NCBI GenBank assembly: GCA_019242155.1
Contig: JAFAWA010000545.1
Span: forward strand, 1-33,969
Source: Terriglobia bacterium
GTDB lineage: Bacteria; Acidobacteriota; Terriglobia; Bryobacterales; Bryobacteraceae
Length of the DNA: 33,969 bases
Direction: 5' to 3'
Below, one piece after another: positions 1-7,445 of this stretch. The notes under the pieces are model-generated. The model had not been told where the DNA came from. It saw only the letters and a list, made by a program, of their open reading frames with translations, and did no database searches. Positions within the stretch are counted from its first letter, which is position 1; each line of letters starts with the position of its first letter. The position numbers were made by a program, and so were the translations under genes.

Positions 1-2727
1 GCGATCAATCGGCTGCTGATAAGCCGAGCCCCGCGTAATAACGAAGGTGCCATTGGCGCGCGGATCCTGGGTGGTGCCGGAGAGTTCTGCATTTGCGGTG
101 AGGATTCCGGTAACCGGGAGGTCGCTACGGCCTGCGATTGCAAGCACGCGGTCGATGGGCAGATTCGTGATCGCGGCAGTGGCAGTGGTCTGGTGAGTGC
201 CGGCGAGCAGAGACTGGCCGTTCACCCTGATTGTGGAGCCCGCGAAGTCGGAGTTGACGTTGTACTGAATCGCGTTCCCTGCGGTATTGGCTGTGGCGGT
301 AAGGTCGCCGAGAGTCTTACCTTGCATTTCCAGGCCGCGGGCCGAAAGGTTCGCGTTCAGGCTCGCAATCTGAAACTCTTGATTGCCGGCAATAGGCATG
401 GCATTTCCGCTGAAATCGGCGTTCAGGGTGAGGGTGCCTTTGAGGCCGGGGCGGTCTTTTACTAACGCCTGAAACGTTGCGAGTTGGATCTGGCTGGTCG
501 CAACATGCCCTTGCAAGACGCCGCTTTTGAGGTCATCGGGGGCGTGCTGATAGGTTGCATTGGCATCGAGCCGCGAAGGTCCATTGACAATCGCCAGGGA
601 CGGCAGATTAATGGCTCCTTGCGTAAAAACAACCTGTGCGCTTGCGCTGTCAAAATGCTGCCCCGCTAAGGCCGCCCCGGTCAAACTAAAATCGGCCGAG
701 CCTCGCGGATCGCCGACCGTGCCGGTTAGATGAGCGTCCGCGGTGAGGGCTCCGGAGCCCTGCAGGCTGGATTGGCCCGCGAGCGCCAGCACATCCTGTA
801 AGTCGGAATTGCGTATCGTAAGGTCTGCCATTAACGGCTCGAACGGCTCCGCTTTCCAGTTACGCAGACCTACGCTGGCGGAGAACCGGGCTTCGAGCGA
901 GCCGCGCGCGAGGGCGGCATTGGTGATGGCAGCTCCCGAACGAGCGGCATTGAAGTCCGTCCCGAAGCGGGTAAACTGCCGTCCTTCTACCGCGAAATTA
1001 GTTACGGCGAGGTGACCGTTGATGCGCGGATTACTTAGCGAGCCTGTTACCGTAGCGCCCAGTGCCGCGTTACCGCCGCTAGAAAAGGTGATGGGTAGCA
1101 CAGCGACTGGTTGAAAGTCCGCGAGGTTGCGAGACACCAGGCGCACTTGAATCTGACGGCCGAGTGAACCTGCGAGATCCAGACGCGTGTTCGGCAGCGC
1201 GAGATAGGACTGGCCCAAGGTAACCGTGTCACCGCGGCCGTTGTAGTCCACGTTCAGACGCCCGGAAACGGGTATGCCGCGCGGGCCCGGAGCGATGGCG
1301 AGATTGGCACGGGCGACCAGCGCAGAGGACGCTTTGACGTTGCCGTCGGCCTGTATCGAGCCTGAAAGAATGCCGTCATAGCCGAGCGGCTGTTTGACGA
1401 ACGGCTGCGACACCCGAGACAGATCGAAACTCCGCAGATCGCCTGTGAAACGGAACTGGGCCATTTCGAGCAGTGAGCCCGAGCCGGTTAGAGTGCCGCC
1501 GAGAACCGAAAGGCGAAGGCCGTTCAGGTCGATCCGGTGCGGGTCGGCAGTCACGGCGGAATCGAGGTCGAGTCCGGTCACGCGGACGGAGCTTTGACGG
1601 AACGAAAGACCGTGCGCATTTACGTTGGCCCGGATCAGATAGTTGTTGCCTGCATTCAACGCCGCATTGCCACCGATCCGGACGTTTCCCTGGGGCTGTT
1701 CGGCAAGGCGCAAGAGGCGGCCGAGCTCTGTTAAATCCAAGTTAGAGGTAAACTGAATTCGGTCTGCGCCCCCGTTTGCTTCGAGATCGCTCTGGCCAAT
1801 GTTCAAGCGCGCGCGCTGAATCTGATAACCGCGATTGTCGGCGGAAGCAGCGAGATCAAGGTTGGCGGTGCGCGGCCCGCGAACCGTATCGAGAGGCATG
1901 GTCAGCCCCGCCGCGCGTCTGATCTCATCGAGCGCCAGACTGGCCCTGAGTTGCCCGGCATAGCGTGGCGCCAGCATGTGATCCATGGACGCAGAGATCG
2001 TGACCTGTGATTGGGGCGTGGTCAACCGCGCGTTGGCCACTGAGATCTTGTCTTTTTCGAGCGTGATCGGTAGCTGGATATTCAGATCCAAGGGCGGATT
2101 GTTTCCGGATTTCAGATGCAGCGGGCTCAGGTCAATTTCGCCGGTGTAACTCGGATTAGATGCTTGATAGCCCAGATTCGCGCGCAGGTTTTCGCCTGAA
2201 GCATTGAATTGACTCTTCCGGTCGGCAAAGATCAGGCTGCCGTTCACGAGATCAAAGTGCCCGACGGCCAGGTTAACCACCGTTTCCAAACCGGACTTAT
2301 CGCTGCTACTGCTCTGTTTGACTTTCGGCGCTGGAATATTGGTGCGGCCGTCCGGGAAGATTATTACATCGGCCTGCGGCGTATCTACCAGCAGGGCCGC
2401 GATATCTACGAATCCTTTGAAGGGCGATAAGAGCTTGAGATCTACTTGAAGCAGCCTGGCTTGAAGCAGCGGGGGCGTGCCGGCCGGCTCGAGGCCATGC
2501 ACCACGAAGCCCCGGACCTGCGCCCGCAGACGATGCCAGTCAAACGAGAATGCGGCGATATCGACCTTGCCGCCCGTAGCGTCTTCTACCGCGGTGATAA
2601 TCTTCTCGCGGACGAAGTTTTGAAACCATGCGGTCTGGACCGTGATAACGCCTGCGATGACGATAAGTACAATCAGGCCAAGAAGCGATCCGCCGGCTAT
2701 GAGGAAGATGCGCTTTTTGCGGGTCAT
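1..2727 (-). CDS. TamB-like translocation/assembly protein (AsmA-like N-terminus), 3' end outside the window
   Basis: The frame is open from the ATG at 2727 to base 1, giving 909 codons with no stop, so the C-terminus lies beyond the left edge. Residues about 6-28 form a single N-terminal membrane anchor after a basic MTRKKR start. The next ~100 residues have an AsmA/TamB-like look (VEDATGGKVDIAAFSFDW, then 'LLQVDLKLLSPFKGFVDIAALLVDTPQADV'-type strands). The rest is a long run of beta-strand repeats typical of TamB (DUF490) proteins, which span the periplasm from inner to outer membrane and help insert outer-membrane proteins or move phospholipid. The ATG overlaps the stop of the SurA-like gene by four bases (ATGA), which implies translational coupling, and an Omp85 gene lies two genes upstream, as in tamA-tamB loci. 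The DUF490 C-terminal domain that would settle the family is not in view; a general AsmA-like protein is the alternative. Confidence 0.8.
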   Translation of the reverse strand, partial: MTRKKRIFLIAGGSLLGLIVLIVIAGVITVQTAWFQNFVREKIITAVEDATGGKVDIAAFSFDWHRLRAQVRGFVVHGLEPAGTPPLLQARLLQVDLKLLSPFKGFVDIAALLVDTPQADVIIFPDGRTNIPAPKVKQSSSSDKSGLETVVNLAVGHFDLVNGSLIFADRKSQFNASGENLRANLGYQASNPSYTGEIDLSPLHLKSGNNPPLDLNIQLPITLEKDKISVANARLTTPQSQVTISASMDHMLAPRYAGQLRASLALDEIRRAAGLTMPLDTVRGPRTANLDLAASADNRGYQIQRARLNIGQSDLEANGGADRIQFTSNLDLTELGRLLRLAEQPQGNVRIGGNAALNAGNNYLIRANVNAHGLSFRQSSVRVTGLDLDSAVTADPHRIDLNGLRLSVLGGTLTGSGSLLEMAQFRFTGDLRSFDLSRVSQPFVKQPLGYDGILSGSIQADGNVKASSALVARANLAIAPGPRGIPVSGRLNVDYNGRGDTVTLGQSYLALPNTRLDLAGSLGRQIQVRLVSRNLADFQPVAVLPITFSSGGNAALGATVTGSLSNPRINGHLAVTNFAVEGRQFTRFGTDFNAARSGAAITNAALARGSLEARFSASVGLRNWKAEPFEPLMADLTIRNSDLQDVLALAGQSSLQGSGALTADAHLTGTVGDPRGSADFSLTGAALAGQHFDSASAQVVFTQGAINLPSLAIVNGPSRLDANATYQHAPDDLKSGVLQGHVATSQIQLATFQALVKDRPGLKGTLTLNADFSGNAMPIAGNQEFQIASLNANLSARGLEMQGKTLGDLTATANTAGNAIQYNVNSDFAGSTIRVNGQSLLAGTHQTTATAAITNLPIDRVLAIAGRSDLPVTGILTANAELSGTTQDPRANGTFVITRGSAYQQPIDR

Positions 2728-3302
2728 TGAAACGCCTCTTTCTTAAACTGGACGCGCGTTTGGGCTCGCGCCTGCCGGAGCCAGGTCTCCATCTGCTGGT
2801 CGACGGTCTCTTCGGGAGGAGCCGCCGCGCCTGCGCGGAGCCGGCTTGCGGTCTGGACGGGCGGGTTCGTTCCTCCCGGGCGGAAGCGGAAATCGGTGAA
2901 GCGCACCAGGGTCTCTTGCCATAACAGATGTTGTTTGAACTGCCCCTCGGTGATTCCGTACTTCACCAATGCATTTTGAAACGCCGCCGCCGATGGAAAA
3001 TGCTGCTCGCGGAAGTTCCGGGCGAGGGCATCGGCATCCGTAGCAGGCGGTGCCTGAAAGCTGTTCAGCGCCATTTCTCCGCGAAGCAACTGTTGATCGA
3101 CCAGGCGATCGGCCGCGGCGCGCTGTGCTTCGGAAGATAGACTCAGCGGCTCCTGGTTTTCGAAGGCGGTCACACGTACCTCCTCATCCACCTCGCTGAC
3201 TGTGATTACCTGGTTGCCCACGATTACCGCGACCCGGTCGGCCACCCCAGCGAAGGCCGGGAAAACGAGGAACACGACGCTTGCGAACCTTAACAACGGC
3301 AT
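2724..3302 (-). CDS. Short SurA-like periplasmic chaperone without a PPIase domain
   Basis: A 192-residue protein with an N-terminal signal peptide (MPLLRFASVVFLVFPAFA, probable cleavage after AFA). The mature start, ADRVAVIVGNQVITVSEVDEE, matches the opening of the SurA N-terminal domain ('D.v.A.V.....I..sEl'). Helical segments follow, including RLVDQQLLRGEM and ITEGQFKQHLLWQETLVRF, the usual SurA_N helices. Family SurA proteins run to about 430 residues with one or two parvulin domains; none is visible here and the protein ends shortly after a proline/alanine linker and a final basic helix. It starts one base after the Omp85 stop and its stop overlaps the tamB start. It probably holds unfolded outer-membrane proteins for the neighbouring Omp85 protein. 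Chaperone role is inferred from family and position; lack of isomerase activity is inferred from the missing domain. Confidence 0.75.
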   Translation of the reverse strand: MPLLRFASVVFLVFPAFAGVADRVAVIVGNQVITVSEVDEEVRVTAFENQEPLSLSSEAQRAAADRLVDQQLLRGEMALNSFQAPPATDADALARNFREQHFPSAAAFQNALVKYGITEGQFKQHLLWQETLVRFTDFRFRPGGTNPPVQTASRLRAGAAAPPEETVDQQMETWLRQARAQTRVQFKKEAFQ

Positions 3303-3303
3303 A

Positions 3304-6279
3304 TTAAAACGCCTGGCCGATGGAGAAGAAGAACTGAAAATGGCTGATGCCCTGGACAGTGGATGTCGCGGTGCCGTTCAGTAACTGGTCGTAGGTGCCC
3401 TTCAAGCCGTAGAACGTGGGCGTGTTGAGGCTGTAAGCCAAGTCGACGCGAACAGGGCCGACCGGGGTTCGATAGCGAATGCCAAATCCTATGGCATGCA
3501 CCATGTAGTTGAAGTCGGTGATGCTCTTCTGGTGGTAGCGGAAAGAGATGCTGCCGAGATCGGAGTAGATGTTTCCCATGTCGTGAAAGATCACTCCATT
3601 GATGTTGTCGCCGATCAGAGGAAAGCGAATTTCCGCCTGGCTGAACAGCAGCGCGTTGCCGCCGAGGGGAAATCCGGTGGTTGGGTCGCGCGGCCCGGCC
3701 TGGTTATCGGGAAAGCCGCGCATGGAGTTTGATCCACCGCCGAAGAATCTCTCCGGCAAAGGTATATAGTTAGCCGCGGTTTCGTTGGCGGGCACGCTGA
3801 AAGGGTGAAGCCAGCCGAACTGAGTGTTGACAGCGAAAACCCACTCGCCGGTTATGGGATGGTAGTACGACGTGCGGCCCAGAAATCGTAAGAAATCCTT
3901 GTTTCCTCCGAAGTAACTCTCGGCTACTCCGAGGTCGGCGGTATTGTAGAAACCGCGGTGAGCGTTGACGGGATCATCGCGCCGGTCCTGGATTAAATTG
4001 GCGGACAGCATGCCGATGCGCGACGGCTGCGAGTAAAGCGGTATGAGCAGCGGCTCAATCTTGAGGGTAGTCTGATCTACTTGCACATTGCGCCAGGTAT
4101 AACGCCATAACACGGTCGTGGCTTTCGAGAGCTTCTGCGAAAGCTGGAGATCGCCTTCGATGCGGCGGGCGGTGAAGGTGCGGACATCGCGCTCGTTGTC
4201 ATAAAGCGCTGTTACGGTAATATTGCGCCCGTCGACGTTGTGATACCGCGGCGCGAGATAGCTGAGCGATACGCGGCGGTCCAGACTCGAATAGCTGCTC
4301 TTGAAATCGACCGTGTGCCCGAGGCCCCACATGTTCAGACGGCTGATTTCGAACGAGCCTTCCGGCGAAAATCCGGTCTGTCCGCCGGGCGCGCTAAGGC
4401 TCGAGGGACTGCCGCCGATCTGCGCTAATTCCGCGCCGAAGCCCACGGCTGTGTAGTAGCGGTGTCCTTCGGTCAAGTGATACAGCACATACTTGTTCTC
4501 TGTATCGCCCTGCGGGTTCTGAATAGCCATGTCGACCTTGTCGAAGACGCCGAGATTATAGAGACGCCGCTGCATCTCTCCCATGCGCGTCCAGGAGAGC
4601 GGCTCACCCTCTTTCAAGATGATGTTCGGATCGACCAGCCGGCGCCTGGTCGTCCGAAGCCCGGTGAGCAGTACATCGCGAATGAAGCGCGGCGCTCCGG
4701 GCATAACCGTGTAAACCAGGTTCACTTCACGGGTGTCCGGCTGTGCCGTCATACGCCAGTCAAAGTTGACGTCCGGATAGCCCTCGGATTGATAGACGTT
4801 GAGGAAATAGTCGCGGTCTAACGACACGTTAATTTTACTGAACGGTTCTCCGGGGACGCAGGCCAGTTTTGCGAGAACTCTGCTGCGGTCGGGCCGGTCT
4901 ACTCCATCCACCTGAACGGTTCCGACCTTGTACTGTGGTCCTTCATCAATCACGAAGGTAACGGCCACGTCGCCGGTCTTCCCTTTGTAATCGTTCATTA
5001 TGTTGGCGGTGACTTTGACATCCTGAAAACCATTATCTTGATAGAGCGCGGAGATCGCGTCTTTGTCACGGTCCGCAAAGCCTTGGCTGTAGCGGCCATG
5101 CCGCAACCGGATGAATCCTGCGGGCTGAAGGAATATCCGCTCTCGGATGTCGGAAGCGCGGAAATAGCGATTACCTTGGATGTCGACGCGCACGAGCTTG
5201 TGCCGTTCGCCCAAACCGATTATGTATGTAATATTCTCCTGGTCGGCATCCGGCTGTGTAGTTTGGAAATCAACCTGAACATCGAAGTATCCGCTGCCTT
5301 GAAAGTAGTCGCGTAGATTGGCCACGCCCTGAACCAGAAGATCACGATTCACCGTCTCCTCTTGGGAGACCGGAACATACCTTTGCAGTACCTTCTTGGA
5401 GATTTTGGCGCCTTTAGAATCGATTTTCACTTTAGGGCCGCCGTCGGCATTGATAGTAGTGCGTACGCGATTATCAGAAGCCAGGTATTCCTGATTTTCG
5501 AGCGACACGTCGGCGGTGAGACGATCTTTCTTTTGATATTTTTGCTGAATCTTCTGCAGCCCGCTCTGGGTATTTTGCTCGGTGGCGGTCTTCCAGCGGA
5601 ACCAGTGCTTGAACCCGGCGGCTTTAGCGAGTTGGTCAGCGGGCAGGCGCGTGTCGCCCACCACCACAGGTAAAGTAAGCTTTGCCCGTTTACCGGACCG
5701 TACGGCGAAGGTAACTGCCACCTCCTGATGCTCGGAATCGCGCTCGATCTGGGGTTGAACTGTGGCTAAATAAAGTCCGTTGCGCTGCAAAAGACTTCGC
5801 AGTCCCTTGACCGCGTTATCAACGTCGGTGTCCTCAAAAGGTGTTCCGAGTTGAAGCCTGGCGGCATTGGTCAGTTGTCCCTCGTTCGGCGGGTAGGTTA
5901 CCTTCCCATGCACTTCTACAGGGCCTACGAACCACTGCTCCGTCGTGCGGATCGTGACGATGACACCGCCGGCCGCAGGTTCTGTTTCAAGCGCAATATC
6001 AGCATAGAGACCGGTGCTGTACAGCTTTTTGATAGCGGCGCGAACCTCGGCGAGATGTAGCGGCATCCCACTGTGAAGCGGCATGATGCGCGTCAGGTCT
6101 GCGCGAGTGATAGGCTGCGTCGGCGGCATATACCTGACTTCCTGAACCGTTTTTCCTTCGTAAGCTTCAGGGGATTCGAGGATTTCAGCTTGCAATAGGA
6201 TGATTGGAATAGCTGGAACGAGGGCCACGCAGCGCCTCACCCGGGTCCGTAGCGCCATAATTAGCGTAATGGCAAGCAC
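3304..6279 (-). CDS. Omp85-family outer-membrane assembly protein (BamA/TamA-like) with seven apparent POTRA repeats
   Basis: A 991-residue protein from the chosen GTG at 6279, which has a GGGAG Shine-Dalgarno six bases upstream; the frame is open back to 6501 but the extension looks non-native. An ATG at 6258 is a second option. A basic/hydrophobic leader (RTRVRRCVALVPAIPIILLQ) precedes about seven POTRA-like repeats, roughly residues 42-113, 114-200, 201-286, 287-362, 363-452, 453-532 and 533-606. Each is recognisable by a 'LY..GLY/GYF/GF..V' helix-to-strand turn (GLYADI, GLYLAT, GYFDVQV, GFQDVKV, GYPDVNF, GVFDKV; the third is degenerate). A C-terminal beta-barrel follows, with the conserved SMRGF loop motif and a terminal phenylalanine. 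Omp85 proteins insert beta-barrels into the outer membrane. Linkage to tamB suggests TamA function, while its size and repeat number are closer to BamA; I cannot decide between them. Confidence 0.9.
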   Translation of the reverse strand: MLAITLIMALRTRVRRCVALVPAIPIILLQAEILESPEAYEGKTVQEVRYMPPTQPITRADLTRIMPLHSGMPLHLAEVRAAIKKLYSTGLYADIALETEPAAGGVIVTIRTTEQWFVGPVEVHGKVTYPPNEGQLTNAARLQLGTPFEDTDVDNAVKGLRSLLQRNGLYLATVQPQIERDSEHQEVAVTFAVRSGKRAKLTLPVVVGDTRLPADQLAKAAGFKHWFRWKTATEQNTQSGLQKIQQKYQKKDRLTADVSLENQEYLASDNRVRTTINADGGPKVKIDSKGAKISKKVLQRYVPVSQEETVNRDLLVQGVANLRDYFQGSGYFDVQVDFQTTQPDADQENITYIIGLGERHKLVRVDIQGNRYFRASDIRERIFLQPAGFIRLRHGRYSQGFADRDKDAISALYQDNGFQDVKVTANIMNDYKGKTGDVAVTFVIDEGPQYKVGTVQVDGVDRPDRSRVLAKLACVPGEPFSKINVSLDRDYFLNVYQSEGYPDVNFDWRMTAQPDTREVNLVYTVMPGAPRFIRDVLLTGLRTTRRRLVDPNIILKEGEPLSWTRMGEMQRRLYNLGVFDKVDMAIQNPQGDTENKYVLYHLTEGHRYYTAVGFGAELAQIGGSPSSLSAPGGQTGFSPEGSFEISRLNMWGLGHTVDFKSSYSSLDRRVSLSYLAPRYHNVDGRNITVTALYDNERDVRTFTARRIEGDLQLSQKLSKATTVLWRYTWRNVQVDQTTLKIEPLLIPLYSQPSRIGMLSANLIQDRRDDPVNAHRGFYNTADLGVAESYFGGNKDFLRFLGRTSYYHPITGEWVFAVNTQFGWLHPFSVPANETAANYIPLPERFFGGGSNSMRGFPDNQAGPRDPTTGFPLGGNALLFSQAEIRFPLIGDNINGVIFHDMGNIYSDLGSISFRYHQKSITDFNYMVHAIGFGIRYRTPVGPVRVDLAYSLNTPTFYGLKGTYDQLLNGTATSTVQGISHFQFFFSIGQAF

Positions 6280-6592
6280 GCGATTCTCCCTGGTGAGTTG
6301 TATAACAAAATTAAATTTTCGCATAGGGCATCTGTCGCAAGTACCGAATGCTCGGTCCGGACGCTCTCCGCTGACGCAGGAATGTGCGATCCTACGCGAA
6401 TCCGGGCGATGAGGCGCGAGAAGATTACCGCCTGCGCTCGGCGCCCCGCAAACACGCTGCTTATAAACGAACGCGCGTGGAGCAACTGTGAGGTCAATCA
6501 AAACTCAAGCTACTGAGCTTCTCACGTTAGGCGGTTGGGGCACGACCGTAAACGCGCTTGCTCGACGATAGAAAAGCGCAGTAAGTGACTGG

Positions 6593-6624
6593 CAGGCACC
6601 GCGCCCGGACTGTAGCGGTGCCTG
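6593..6624. repeat. Inverted repeat, 9-bp stem with 14-base loop
   Basis: CAGGCACCG at 6593-6601 pairs perfectly with CGGTGCCTG at 6616-6624. It lies in the middle of a gene-free stretch and has no following T-run, so it does not look like a terminator. It could be a dispersed palindromic repeat or an RNA hairpin; other copies in the genome would support the former. Confidence 0.5.
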
Positions 6625-6821
6625 TGGACTTCGCATCAGTTAGTGGCCTTTGCGAAACACTGTTAAGTAGAGTGACTCTCGCCAAAACATACCGCAGCTT
6701 TGGCGTTCGATTGTGATTTGCAACCGCCAACTTACTTTAGTAGTCTTGAATAGCTCCCATGCAGCATAGATCGGTATGTTTTCCGGTTCACTAAGCGGGA
6801 CGGGAACATCTTTCGTGTAGA

Positions 6822-6833
6822 ATGTAGATACAT
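6822..6833. promoter_or_regulatory. Candidate operator palindrome upstream of the basic-protein gene
   Basis: ATGTA-GA-TACAT is a perfect inverted repeat centred about 30 bases before the start codon at 6857, in an AT-rich patch where a promoter would sit. TGTA/TACA half-sites of this kind are used by BlaI/MecI-type repressors, but no such regulator is in the window, so assignment to a factor is speculative. Confidence 0.35.
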
Positions 6834-6842
6834 TAAATACGA

Positions 6843-6856
6843 GTGACAGAGGTCAC
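6843..6856 (+). promoter_or_regulatory. Hairpin enclosing the ribosome-binding site
   Basis: GTGAC (6843-6847) and GTCAC (6852-6856) are complementary and flank the loop AGAG, directly abutting the ATG at 6857. The purine-rich ribosome site (AGAGG) falls in the loop and the start of the second arm. A five-pair stem is weak, so any effect on translation initiation is an inference. Confidence 0.4.
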
Positions 6857-7348
6857 ATGCCCCCAAAACTAACTCAAGAATTTATCAGCGCCGCCATTGA
6901 CGGGTTTGAAGCTCAGAAGGCGCGCATAGATGAAAAGATCAGCGAACTCCGTGGACTACTGACTAATGGTCAAGCGGAGAGTTCGCCAACTGAGGAGACC
7001 CCAAGAAAGCGCCGGAGGATGAGCGCCGGGGCCCGGAAACGAATTGCAGCCGCGCAACGGCAAAGGTGGGCAGCACTTCGGCAAGAGGGTGGGACGGAAA
7101 ACCCTAATAGTAAAGCACCCCAAAGTAAACGCAGGCTCAGCCCGGAAGGTAGACGGCGCATTATCGAAGCTACCAAGAAGCGCTGGGCGTTAGCGAAGGC
7201 CGGCGGCAAAAAGCCTGGTCCTTCGGCGGGAAAAACCGGGCCGAAAAAGGCGGGTGCTAAGAAAGCAGGCGCGCGGAAATCAGCTCCGGCAGCGGCCAAA
7301 CGCGCTCCCATGAAAACAGCCGCTTCCCCACCAGCGGCGACTGAATAA
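6857..7348 (+). CDS. Basic DNA-binding-like protein with two copies of an RR-S-RRI-KRWA motif and a histone H1-like tail
   Basis: 163 residues. An N-terminal amphipathic, probably coiled-coil helix (TQEFISAAIDGFEAQKARIDEKI) is followed by two copies of one motif: RRMSAGARKRIAAAQRQRWA at about residues 53-72 and RRLSPEGRRRIIEATKKRWA at about 93-112. These resemble NUMOD3-like or nuclease-associated helical DNA-binding motifs. The last ~45 residues are an alanine/lysine/proline-rich tail (KKAGAKKAGARKSAP) like bacterial histone H1-like proteins. Similar architectures are common as uncharacterised proteins in Acidobacteria, from memory. It probably binds DNA through the basic motifs and multimerises through the N-terminal helix; both are inferences. 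The start has a ribosome site in a small hairpin. Confidence 0.75.
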   Translation: MPPKLTQEFISAAIDGFEAQKARIDEKISELRGLLTNGQAESSPTEETPRKRRRMSAGARKRIAAAQRQRWAALRQEGGTENPNSKAPQSKRRLSPEGRRRIIEATKKRWALAKAGGKKPGPSAGKTGPKKAGAKKAGARKSAPAAAKRAPMKTAASPPAATE

Positions 7349-7405
7349 CTTCGGCAGGTCTGATTAGATTTATTGGAATCTCCGCGAGACGAGCAGAGAG
7401 TAGGC

Positions 7406-7437
7406 TCGCGGGCGCCCGCTATACGGGCGCGCCGCGA
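7406..7437. terminator. Strong hairpin between convergent genes, probable bidirectional terminator
   Basis: TCGCGG-GCGCCCG (7406-7418) pairs with CGGGCGC-g-CCGCGA (7424-7437) around the five-base loop CTATA, a 13-pair stem with one bulged G. It sits exactly between the 3' ends of the basic-protein gene and the thioredoxin-like gene. There is no long T-run on either side, so it may be a non-canonical terminator or an mRNA 3'-end protector. Confidence 0.55.
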
Positions 7438-7445
7438 CATTGCTA

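Larger units (their letters stand above)
6280..6856. other. 577-base intergenic region between divergent omp85 and basic-protein genes
   Basis: No credible gene is seen; short open frames here (for example 6527-6730 on the minus strand) lack a ribosome site and protein-like composition. The region must hold promoters for the leftward envelope operon and the rightward basic-protein gene, but I find no strong -35/-10 pair for the former. It contains a 9-base-pair inverted repeat at 6593-6624 and a compact palindrome at 6822-6833, listed separately. Confidence 0.6.

Noticed and set aside
6280-6501. N-terminal extension of the Omp85 frame to 6501
   Set aside because: The extension is arginine/proline-rich without a signal peptide or ribosome site, whereas the GTG at 6279 has GGGAG at the right distance and a following leader.
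6527-6730. 67-residue open frame in the large intergenic region
   Set aside because: No ribosome site, no hydrophobic or domain pattern, and it spans a 9-bp inverted repeat; probably chance.
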